Source: Flavobacteriaceae bacterium PS02334 (lineage in GTDB: Bacteria > Bacteroidota > Bacteroidia > Flavobacteriales > Flavobacteriaceae). Taken from it: DNA of 64,000 nt. Shown here one piece after another: positions 1-8,205 of this stretch. Where the stretch lies: positions 1 through 64,000 of the forward strand of contig JASCOH010000009.1 of NCBI GenBank assembly GCA_029959295.1, given 5' to 3'. The notes below the pieces were generated by a model that was not told where the DNA came from, ran no database searches, and was given only the letters and a program-made list of their open reading frames with translations. The position numbers and the translations under genes are program-made. How positions within the stretch are numbered: position 1 is the stretch's first letter; the number at the start of each line of letters is the position of its first letter.

Positions 1-118
1 GCGATAATTAACCGCAGAAGTGAGTACCAAAAAACAAAATTAACAACGAATCAAATAAAACAATTATCTTTGAATTATTAACTAAATACTCTCTTAGGAA
101 AAGTCCAATTTAGTTTGA

Positions 119-594
119 AGACATACAGTTGCTACCAAAAATTACGAACAAATCTTCGAAGACGACCTGCGCCTGTTTCTGTTTGAACAAGGTGTAGACT
201 ATCCTTTTTCAACCCCGCTCTCAACTTCTGGCAGGGCTGACATCATTGGCGAAATAGAAACTGATGATCCGTCGATAGTAGAAATAAAGATATTTGACCG
301 GGTAAAAAGCTGTGGAAAAGACCGCATAAACGATGGATTTTCACAAATTTGAGATATGAAAGAGACTATAATAAAGATGTCGGGTACCTTGTGAACTATA
401 ATATGGATGACGCCGAACTAAATTTTAAATTTGACTCGCCAACAAAAGTTTTTCCACCTTCTTTTATGTCCAACAACAAGACTTTTTATTTTGTCGTGAT
501 CAATAGTCATTCTTCAACATCGGCAAGCAAATCAGGTACGACTAATGAGGTTATAATTACGAAAAAAGAGCTTACCTTCAAAGATGCTTTTTGA
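119..594 (+). pseudogene. Broken PD-(D/E)XK nuclease-like gene
   Basis: One frame is open from about 119 to a TGA at 350-352; the protein continues in another frame (349-594) without loss of sense, so a frameshift near 350 is the simplest reading. The first part has the motif GRADIIG, then about a dozen residues later VEIK, which is the D...ExK arrangement of PD-(D/E)XK nucleases. The second part reads YNKDVGYLVNYN and ends in a lysine-rich tail. No ATG precedes the first part; a TGA lies at 116-118, so the 5' end is lost too. The family assignment is an inference from the motif alone. It lies convergent to hsdR with a 5-bp gap. Confidence 0.5.
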
Positions 595-599
595 TTTAA

Positions 600-3182
600 T
601 TACCGAGCACTACTTTGTCCAAAAGCTTTTTTTAAATTATCGAAGACGGCAACAAATTCTCCATTAAATTTTAAATCTATTTCCTGATATGAACCTATCA
701 GTCTTTCAAGTATAGGATTTCCAAAAATATCATTTACTTCAATATTTCTTTTTGATGCAACATTAGAAACAAAAACATCTTTTATTTTTCTGAGAATTAC
801 TATTTGGTCATCTGTAAAAGTGTAGGTCTGAATATAGGAGTCATAATTTTTTTCAATACGTTGTTTAGGCGTTGGTATTTTCTTTTTACCTAAAGCGTGT
901 AATAAGAAATCCCAAGCAGAGCCTTCTCTATAATCATACATTTTTTGTAAATGTCCTTCGTCTAGGAAGATATTTGGTTTACTTAACCAATCAACAAATT
1001 TTTTGATTTCATCTTCTGTTGGCTGGTATTTTATATCTTTTGCCTTTCTTTTAAGCTCGGTCATTATTGGTTCTTGAGATTTTTTCAACTCATCCTCAAA
1101 AATTCGTTTAGCTTCTTCAATTGGAATATTATCTTTTACAATAATAGTATCTCCGTGAATTTCTACACGCTGAATTAAATTAGCTGGGTCAGGATTATCA
1201 ATTAAAAAATATTCGCCTTTTGGTTGTGTAGAGGTTGCATTTAAAACTGTTTTTTGTCCACCAGGTTTTACAATTTTATTATTTTCTTTTGATGTTCCTT
1301 TACCATTGTCTTCCATACGTTTACACAAGCCAACAAAATCTAAAACCGTAAAACTAAATTTACCTGTTTTTGGGTCTAGTCGTGTACCACGTCCAACCAT
1401 TTGTATGTATTTTCCAACCGATTTGGTCAATGCTGCGAAAGCAATGTAACGAACACAAGGAATATCAACTCCAGTACTTAATATATCTACTGAAGTAACT
1501 ACATAAGGTTTTTGATATGGTTTTTTGAACCATGCTTTTAAAGTTTCGTTCAACTCATTGTTTTCAGAGATAATAGCTTCAGCATAATAAGGCTTATCAG
1601 AATTATCATTTTCAAAAACTTTATTCACAGCTTTAGCTAATTCAATACAATGTGCTTGACTTACCCCAAATAAAATTATCTTTTCACCCCATTGGGTATT
1701 TTTCTTTAATTCTTCCGCTATTCGTAAACAGTTTTCTTCTGAAATAAATTTTCTGTTTAATTGTTCCAATTTTAGTTTCTTTTCAGCGCCTAAATCAATA
1801 GTGTATTTTTCATTAGGTTCTAGAACATGATCAAACGTAATTCCATTTTCTTCGGCTTCAATAACAAGAGAAGATAACAATTCGATAGGCTTATATGGTG
1901 CCAAAAATCCTTCCGAAATTCCTCTATCCATATCAAACTGAAAATCAGGCTCTCCAGTTTCGCAACCAAATAGTTTGTAAGTATCAATAATTGCCAAATC
2001 TTCCTCATCAACATCAGCTCCTTCTTTTGGTGTTGCAATTCTTGGAGTTGCTGTAAGTCCAACTCTTGGGCAAAGAAAATGGTCGAAAATTAATTTCCTG
2101 TTGACATTTATGCTTCTGTGACACTCATCAACAATTATTAAATCATAGAAATTTGAAGGTAAATCACTATGAATTGATTCTAATGTATCTATTACGACTA
2201 CATGGATACTCGCTTGTTTTCGTGTTCTGAAGTTAGAGGTGGTTATCCAACTTGATGTATATTCTCTACTGATTAATGAAAAACCATCATCAACAGATTG
2301 TTTAGCCAACATTCTCCTATCTACCACAAACAATATGCGTTTAGCTAAACCACTACTTAGTAATGCCTTTACTAAAGCTACAGCAGTTCTCGTTTTACCA
2401 AGTCCTGTTGCCATGTGAACTAACATTTTTTGTTTGCCTTCTTTGTAGTTTTCAATAACGGTTCTAATACATTGCAACTGGTAATAACGTTCTTTACCTA
2501 CTGTAGGGTCAAAGCCACCTGCAATAGTGGTGTCAATAGTTATTTCTTTATTGGTAGCAATTTTCTTTTGTTGTTCAATTTTAAGTTTCATATCCTCCAA
2601 AGTCATGAAGGAAGTTACTTGTTTGAACTCTCCGGCATCTAAACCTCTCCAGTTGTTATCATAAAACAAAATACGTTCTGCACTACAGGCATAAAGAAAC
2701 CTTGGTTTTAACAAGTGGGTTACAATAGTTCGAAGTTTTAAAAGATCTTTATTTTCTTTGTCAAGATTGTTTTCAATAACAGCAATAACATTACCATTCA
2801 TATCCTGTAAAACTATATCAGGACGGATATTCTTATAATTTGGATAATCCTTTTTCAGATTTTCAGGAATATCATATATCTGTTGATATAACAAAGTGTC
2901 TCCAACTTTCCATCCATACTCATTGACTAATGTCATTATAATTGGTAAATCTGTAGAAGTTGCTTCGTTAACTTTTTTTGTGAATCCTGTAAAGACAGTA
3001 TTCAATGTGGTTTCTAATTTTTCTGTCTTAAGCTCGAGTTTTAATTCGTCAAGGTATTCCTCAGTATTTTTCACCAAACCTAAATAGAAAATATTACCAG
3101 GATTTTTTTCTAAATCCGATTTATATCGTTTTAAAGTCTCTTCAAACGATTTAATGGTCTGTATAATGTTTTCTGTTTTCAT
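600..3182 (-). CDS. hsdR: Type I restriction enzyme R subunit (HsdR-like helicase/nuclease)
   Basis: This 860-aa protein is the motor and nuclease subunit of a type I restriction system; it would translocate unmodified DNA and cleave it. An N-terminal nuclease-like domain (about 60-200) has D122 and E137, but the usual lysine of the ExK motif is N139 (ENN), so catalytic competence is uncertain. The superfamily 2 helicase follows: Walker A ATGLGKT (258-264), motif II DECH (352-355), motif III LTATP (376-380), and a motif VI-like QMVGRGTR near 640. The C-terminal third is a helical HsdR-type region. Its ATG overlaps the stop of the upstream nucleotidyltransferase gene by one base (TGATG), so translational coupling is likely. 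It is the last gene of the operon. Confidence 0.9.
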   Translation of the reverse strand: MKTENIIQTIKSFEETLKRYKSDLEKNPGNIFYLGLVKNTEEYLDELKLELKTEKLETTLNTVFTGFTKKVNEATSTDLPIIMTLVNEYGWKVGDTLLYQQIYDIPENLKKDYPNYKNIRPDIVLQDMNGNVIAVIENNLDKENKDLLKLRTIVTHLLKPRFLYACSAERILFYDNNWRGLDAGEFKQVTSFMTLEDMKLKIEQQKKIATNKEITIDTTIAGGFDPTVGKERYYQLQCIRTVIENYKEGKQKMLVHMATGLGKTRTAVALVKALLSSGLAKRILFVVDRRMLAKQSVDDGFSLISREYTSSWITTSNFRTRKQASIHVVVIDTLESIHSDLPSNFYDLIIVDECHRSINVNRKLIFDHFLCPRVGLTATPRIATPKEGADVDEEDLAIIDTYKLFGCETGEPDFQFDMDRGISEGFLAPYKPIELLSSLVIEAEENGITFDHVLEPNEKYTIDLGAEKKLKLEQLNRKFISEENCLRIAEELKKNTQWGEKIILFGVSQAHCIELAKAVNKVFENDNSDKPYYAEAIISENNELNETLKAWFKKPYQKPYVVTSVDILSTGVDIPCVRYIAFAALTKSVGKYIQMVGRGTRLDPKTGKFSFTVLDFVGLCKRMEDNGKGTSKENNKIVKPGGQKTVLNATSTQPKGEYFLIDNPDPANLIQRVEIHGDTIIVKDNIPIEEAKRIFEDELKKSQEPIMTELKRKAKDIKYQPTEDEIKKFVDWLSKPNIFLDEGHLQKMYDYREGSAWDFLLHALGKKKIPTPKQRIEKNYDSYIQTYTFTDDQIVILRKIKDVFVSNVASKRNIEVNDIFGNPILERLIGSYQEIDLKFNGEFVAVFDNLKKAFGQSSAR

Positions 3183-3643
3183 CAGTTATAATACATTCTA
3201 AAAATGCCTTTTGGTGTTATATTATCATAACAAGTTCCATATGTTTTTTGCCATTGCTGATAATCCAAATCATTACCTCTTACACCATAAAAAACCTCCA
3301 CTTTATAATTATTCTTTATGAATTTTCGTGTCATAAATAACCTTTCAAACAACTCTTTTCTTTCCGCATCAAGAGCATTAATCTCGGATGGGTTAAAATA
3401 AAACACTACATCAATATCAGACGGATCAGGTGCCAACGTAGCAAATGAACCATCAATCCATATTTCAGCTGAAATATGTAATCTTTTAAATTCTTCTAAA
3501 AAATGACCAAAACTGTTTAATAATTTTTTTCTATGATCAAAAGAATTATACTTGAATGGTTCTACGAACTCATTAAAAAGATCTAACTCAGCAATATCTT
3601 TAAACGGCTCTGACACTAATGGAGCGTATTCTCTTTCTCTCAT
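3182..3643 (-). CDS. Nucleotidyltransferase-like protein (DUF6932-like) inside the RM operon
   Basis: A 153-aa protein with a nucleotidyltransferase signature: GSF at 65-67, then DPSDID with D76 and D78 as candidate metal ligands. This is the layout of minimal DNA polymerase-beta-like nucleotidyltransferases, and the sequence resembles DUF6932. It overlaps hsdMS by four bases (ATGA at 3640-3643) and hsdR by one base, so it is translated as part of the restriction operon. Family members often act as toxins or as modifiers in defence loci. A role here in RNA or protein nucleotidylation, or in controlling the restriction enzyme, is inference. No HEPN partner is visible next to it. Confidence 0.7.
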   Translation of the reverse strand: MREREYAPLVSEPFKDIAELDLFNEFVEPFKYNSFDHRKKLLNSFGHFLEEFKRLHISAEIWIDGSFATLAPDPSDIDVVFYFNPSEINALDAERKELFERLFMTRKFIKNNYKVEVFYGVRGNDLDYQQWQKTYGTCYDNITPKGIFRMYYN

Positions 3644-6600
3644 TCTTCAACCTCCTCTATTACGGGTTCTATAAATTCAACTCCCCAAACCTCAGCTAAA
3701 ATGGAATTGATTTTATTTTCTGCTTCAGATTTCATTTTACGAATTCCATTTATAACTTGCATTTGATTATCTAATTCATTAACAATATTTTGCTGGATTT
3801 CAAATGATGGAAAATCTATTTCAAATTGTGAACAAATTGTTTTAGTTAAATTCCATTGTCCGGTAGAACGTCTGATATTTTCAATAAAACGATTAACAGT
3901 TGATTTTTTTAGTAGATAATATGCCAAAAATCTACTGTCTAAATAGTCTTTTGGTCGAAAACAAATTATTGCTTGATTAATATTGCATTCTTTAATGTTT
4001 TTTGGAACTATTGAAACTTTTCCTAAAGGAGGACCAACAATATTCATTAAAACATCTCCGGCATAACATTTTGAACCTTTTAAGTCTTTGTTGTGAGTTT
4101 GTTCATCAATAAAATATTTGTTTTTAAAATTAAGTGAGAGATCAAACGATAGATTGTTTACTTTTAAATACGTAATTTCTCCTTCATCTTTTACTTTGCC
4201 TGTTGGTGTATTTCCGATTTTTATTTCATAACAACAATCAGATAATTTTTCTCGATTCCATTCATAAATATTTGTAAATTCAAATTCAAAATTTTTATTG
4301 ATTTTTTCAGCCCCATCAATTATTTCTTTCAGTTTTGCTATATGTGAAACTATTATGTTTTGGTCGTCAATAGAAGGTAAAGGAATTTCCCATGCTTCCA
4401 TATATTCATATTTGAAATTCATTCTTACACCACCATCTCCACTCGCTTTGCCATCAACAAATTTTAAAAAGGCTTTACTATCAAAAAGAGCCTCTAAATA
4501 TTTTGGATTTAACTCATCTTCTTTGCATCCAAAAACTACATAAGCGCCACTGATAATCTGATTGTCGTAGTCATGAGGGTTTAAACCAATACTCCCTACA
4601 TTAATTCTGTATGGGTTATAGCAAAATTCATTTTTTGCAACTATAAAGTAGCTTTGGTTGGTTTCTTCGGCTTGTAATTTTTCATTCAAGAAAATTCCAA
4701 TTTCATTACTAACCCCAAGCACTTTATAATTGACATCTGGACTTTTGTTCGGCTTAATTTTATTTTCATTGAGTATCAAATAGTCTTTCAACTTAACCAT
4801 TGGATACTTGGCACCATTTTTTAAAATCTTTTTAATAGTGTAGATTTCTTTGTGGTCAACGACTATTGTTTCTTCGATATTACTTACATATTCACGAGCA
4901 ATATCAGCTTCTAAAGTATTTGTAGGGTTTAGCTTTACCAAATAAGGCAAAACATTTTCGGGTTTGCTGGTTTCTAGTTTTTTATAGATATCATCTAATG
5001 TTGTTACTCCATTTGGTTGTATGTGTCGCAGAGCATCATACCATTCTTTTATTTGGCTATCGCTAATTGCACTTTTATAATTAGCTAAATTGAATGAATA
5101 GTTATACGCCTTGTCAATGCGTTTGGCTATTTCATTTTGAATCCTGTTTTCAGTAACATCTTCAAATTGTTTGGCTTCAAGGGGGTTTGCCTTTTTATAA
5201 TCAACCCAAAAACTCTCCTTAGTACCTTTTATTAAAGCACCTTTTCCAACTGTTTTCTCTTGCCATTTACCAATGATTTTAAGCTTTTCAAGTTCCGCTT
5301 TTTGAGTTAATTCTTCTCGAACTTCTTTTCTAATTTTTTGCTTAATTCTAGGGTCAAGTGTTTTTATCCAATCTACAGGAATGCAAAACTGGTTTTTAGT
5401 TTCCGGCGGTTTTTGTCCGTGCTTTACATATTTGTGATAAAGTTCTAAACATTCTATTAATTGATTTCCTTTTTGTTCTTTACGATTGGTTCCCATAGTG
5501 TAACCATCGTTAGTAATCTTATAAAACCAAGTCCAGTCTGTTCTACCACCTTTTTCAAAAATAAGAATAGAAGTTTTTGGACCAACTCCACTTTTACTCA
5601 CAAATAATCCTTGTGGTAAAGAAATAACAGCTCTTAAATTAGCTTCATCCAAAAGCATTTTACGTAAAGCTTTAGCACTAAATTGATCCCACGTATTAAA
5701 GCCCTCTGAAACTACAACAGCACATTTTCCTCCTTGTTTTAATTGCTCAAAAATCAGTTTTACAAAAAGAATTGTTGTTTCCGATTCTTTGCTGTATTCT
5801 TGCCAAACATCTGGATAAGCTTCTTGGTCACGCTGCGCACCAAAGGGCGGATTAGCTAAAATTATGGATTTGCTTTCGTGGTCAGTAACAGGACGGTATT
5901 TGGCTAATGAATCACCTTGCTCAATATTTTCTGGATTTAATCCTCTAATATAAAAATTGATTGCAGCCATTTTGCGTATCATTCCAAGATACTCAATACC
6001 AGTTACACCATTTCTATAGAACTGTGTTGTTTGCTCAAAATTTGGAAACTCTAATTGATTTTCTTTAAAATAGTTATCAAACCATTTTCTTAATTCGGTA
6101 TTTGATTTTTCTCCAGGCCATTCTCTATCAGCATCCACTCTTCGCATTACGAATTCAAAAGCATCAAATAAAAAACCACCTGTACCACATGCTGGGTCAA
6201 AGATAACATCGTTAAAAGTCGGCTCAATCATAGCAGTCATGAACTGTCTAATATGGTCAGGCGTTCTGAATAGTCCAACGTCTTTTGTTCCACCAGTCTC
6301 ACTTAAAGCCGATTCGATGGCGTCGCCTAATAAATCTGTTTTAAGCAATCTAGCTTCTTCAATGTCATTTGCTACAATGTTTATTACTTCACCAAGATTT
6401 CCACTATTTACATTATTAGTAAAATTTGAATTACTAAATACTTCTTCAATTAAAACTAATTGGTCTTTTACCTTCTGTGGAAGATTACCTTGAAATACAT
6501 CTCTAGCACTGTGCAAAATACTTGAGTAGAAGGGGAAAAAATTATCGTTTAATTCTGATAATATTTGTTCGTTTGAAACTGTAGGCAAATAAGAAAATAA

Positions 6601-6885
6601 TCTGTTTTCATTAGACTCTTCTTTACCTGTTTTAGGGTTTTTCCAACTATAATCTGAAGAGAATAGTTTACGAAGAGGTTTAAATTCTTCGTCTTGTTTT
6701 AATTTGGTTTCAAAAATTCTTAATAGAAGTAATTCAATTATGTATTCAACCCTTTGTACTGGAGTGCCAGCAGGGCGTAGTTTATTATGAAGTTGTTTTA
6801 AGGCGTTATTTGTTTTATTATCTGCGTAATGTACTGTTGATCTTCCCATTATTGATTCCGTTCCTTGCGATTTTTTATTTTTCAA
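3640..6885 (-). CDS. hsdM-hsdS: Fused type I methyltransferase-specificity protein (HsdM-HsdS)
   Basis: A 1081-aa polypeptide joins the modification and specificity subunits that are usually separate. The N-terminal methylase has the AdoMet-binding motif DPACGTGGF (230-238) and the N6-adenine catalytic motif NPPF (345-348). From about residue 690 two target-recognition domains follow, each ending in a helical spacer (one around IDDQNIIVSHIAKLKEII, the other around EIQQNIVNELDNQM). Two half-domains in one chain fit recognition of a bipartite site. The start could be at 6885 or at the internal ATG 6849 (MGRSTVHYADNK), which looks the more family-like N-terminus. It is the first gene after the XRE regulator and overlaps the nucleotidyltransferase gene. 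Confidence 0.88.
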   Translation of the reverse strand: MKNKKSQGTESIMGRSTVHYADNKTNNALKQLHNKLRPAGTPVQRVEYIIELLLLRIFETKLKQDEEFKPLRKLFSSDYSWKNPKTGKEESNENRLFSYLPTVSNEQILSELNDNFFPFYSSILHSARDVFQGNLPQKVKDQLVLIEEVFSNSNFTNNVNSGNLGEVINIVANDIEEARLLKTDLLGDAIESALSETGGTKDVGLFRTPDHIRQFMTAMIEPTFNDVIFDPACGTGGFLFDAFEFVMRRVDADREWPGEKSNTELRKWFDNYFKENQLEFPNFEQTTQFYRNGVTGIEYLGMIRKMAAINFYIRGLNPENIEQGDSLAKYRPVTDHESKSIILANPPFGAQRDQEAYPDVWQEYSKESETTILFVKLIFEQLKQGGKCAVVVSEGFNTWDQFSAKALRKMLLDEANLRAVISLPQGLFVSKSGVGPKTSILIFEKGGRTDWTWFYKITNDGYTMGTNRKEQKGNQLIECLELYHKYVKHGQKPPETKNQFCIPVDWIKTLDPRIKQKIRKEVREELTQKAELEKLKIIGKWQEKTVGKGALIKGTKESFWVDYKKANPLEAKQFEDVTENRIQNEIAKRIDKAYNYSFNLANYKSAISDSQIKEWYDALRHIQPNGVTTLDDIYKKLETSKPENVLPYLVKLNPTNTLEADIAREYVSNIEETIVVDHKEIYTIKKILKNGAKYPMVKLKDYLILNENKIKPNKSPDVNYKVLGVSNEIGIFLNEKLQAEETNQSYFIVAKNEFCYNPYRINVGSIGLNPHDYDNQIISGAYVVFGCKEDELNPKYLEALFDSKAFLKFVDGKASGDGGVRMNFKYEYMEAWEIPLPSIDDQNIIVSHIAKLKEIIDGAEKINKNFEFEFTNIYEWNREKLSDCCYEIKIGNTPTGKVKDEGEITYLKVNNLSFDLSLNFKNKYFIDEQTHNKDLKGSKCYAGDVLMNIVGPPLGKVSIVPKNIKECNINQAIICFRPKDYLDSRFLAYYLLKKSTVNRFIENIRRSTGQWNLTKTICSQFEIDFPSFEIQQNIVNELDNQMQVINGIRKMKSEAENKINSILAEVWGVEFIEPVIEEVEE

Positions 6886-6979
6886 AACTAAGGCTTTAAT
6901 TCAACAATACCAAGAGCGCAAAAAGTATTAATAACAACTAAACATGCGGTATTCTTAACGTAAAAACATATTTTCGTTA

Positions 6980-7210
6980 TTAAAACTTTGTAAATAAATC
7001 TTTAACATCTACTTTTAAAGCTTTAGCAATTTTTAAAAGAGTCTTTACTGTGGGATTTGTTTGACCTTTTTCAATCCTACGTATTTGATTTTCTGAAAGA
7101 TCTACTTCTAAAGCTAACTTATCTTGTGAAAGATTTGTAGATTCTTCCCTGATTTTTCGTATTGTCAAACCAAGTGCAATTAATACTTTATTATGTTGAT
7201 CATTTTCCAT
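6980..7210 (-). CDS. XRE-family helix-turn-helix regulator of the RM operon
   Basis: A 76-aa DNA-binding protein that is almost entirely one Cro/C1-type helix-turn-helix: LSQDKLALEVDLSENQIRRIEKG is the core, followed by NPTVKTLLKIAKAL. The ATG at 7210 was chosen over an upstream in-frame start at 7249 because the domain begins right after it. It is separated from hsdMS by about 95 bp on the same strand. Size and position fit a controller (C) protein that delays or limits restriction expression; that role is inferred from context. The next 95 bp contain A/T-rich sequence where its operator could lie, but I could not pick out a clear palindrome. Confidence 0.8.
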   Translation of the reverse strand: MENDQHNKVLIALGLTIRKIREESTNLSQDKLALEVDLSENQIRRIEKGQTNPTVKTLLKIAKALKVDVKDLFTKF

Positions 7211-7394
7211 TTTATAAATTTCAATTATTACAGAAAAATAAAAGCGCACATATATGTTTGGTTTGACTTTTTTTCAATATATTTGTAATTGAATACATAT
7301 ATTTGCGATTCTTCAAATAAAAATATTGAAGCATTCGCTTTGAATCTCGAACGGAAAACTGGTAATTTTTAGCAACGAGATGATAAGTTAAGAT

Positions 7395-7415
7395 GCTCAC
7401 GTCACTGGCGTGGGC
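7395..7415. repeat. Inverted repeat (7-bp stem, 7-nt loop)
   Basis: GCTCACG at 7395-7401 pairs with CGTGGGC at 7409-7415 (one G-T wobble). No T-run follows, so it is not a clear terminator. Role unknown. Confidence 0.4.
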
Positions 7416-7910
7416 TCACTTATTGTTGCTAGGTATACCAGTACCTCCGTTCGATAAGCTGAGTTCCGCGCCTTTTTTATGGCCATTAACCAAGGCACTC
7501 CTAGCTGTTTCAAGGCATTCTTCCTTTTTTTTAGCATAGTTCGCAAACGATTTCGTAAAAGGAGTTAGTTCGGAAACGCACTGCCTGCCCCTGGCTGCAA
7601 CAGGCAACGGCGGTGTGCTTTCCTTTTTTTTCAAAAACCTCAAAAACCTGAAGCCTATGCACTAGAACCAAAAACCGCAGCACATTTAGCCAGATCGTAA
7701 ATCCCGCAGGGTAAAAAACAGGCACAACATAAAAAATCCTTGCAATCTGTGTAATCTGTGGCATCTGTCGGAAGAAAAACACAGCAGGAGAGCGCATCGT
7801 TCCTCCCGCTACCGCATACCTTTTAAGACTAAAAAGTATAGTTGTATAGCTATAATAGGATTTATTTGATAGCCTCTATGGCTATTTCAGGAAGAGTCAT
7901 AGGACGAGTC

Positions 7911-7954
7911 TAGTGTATAGATAGTGTATGGATAATGCATGGATAGTGCATGAA
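7911..7954. repeat. Four tandem 11-bp iteron-like repeats
   Basis: Four head-to-tail units: TAGTGTATAGA, TAGTGTATGGA, TAATGCATGGA and TAGTGCATGAA. The period is exactly 11 bp, about one helical turn, so a protein binding each unit would sit on one face of the DNA. They lie about 250 bp upstream of susC and next to a small hairpin (7869-7885). Function unknown. Confidence 0.6.
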
Positions 7955-8205
7955 ATAAGTACTGGGCATTAGCCGATAGGCAAAAGCCAGCAACCCATCA
8001 ATAAACCAAAATCTAATGGTCTAACAATCTATAAAGTATAACAGTCTAAAAAAACAGCCTATGTAAAATAAATTACCCGCCGCAAGCCTGGGGCCTGAAA
8101 GCCAAACTTTGCACCAGTTATAAAAAAAGCCCTCTAACCCGTCGTCGAAAACAGCTAGAGGACCAGAGCCAACAAAACATTGTTTCATTAAACCATCCCA
8201 AAATT

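Larger units (their letters stand above)
7211..8205. other. Long intergenic region between RM operon and susC
   Basis: About 1 kb without a convincing gene; the open frames here have low-complexity, unlikely proteins. It holds the base-composition switch from AT-rich (left) to GC-rich (from about 8.2 kb). Structures seen: a 7-bp stem hairpin at 7395-7415, a small hairpin ATAGCC/GGCTAT at 7869-7885, an 11-bp tandem repeat at 7911-7954, and CCTCTA/TAGAGG near 8131-8161 just before susC. It is a candidate junction between the RM region and the GC-rich cargo. Confidence 0.6.

Noticed and set aside
7282-7305. Promoter pair TTTG and TATATTTG on the plus strand
   Set aside because: The -7 box is exact but the upstream TTTG is only 12 bp away and no plus-strand gene follows for 900 bp.
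7416-7797. Two overlapping minus-strand open frames in the RM-susC gap
   Set aside because: Low-complexity, no start context, no recognisable domain; the DNA has short direct repeats instead.
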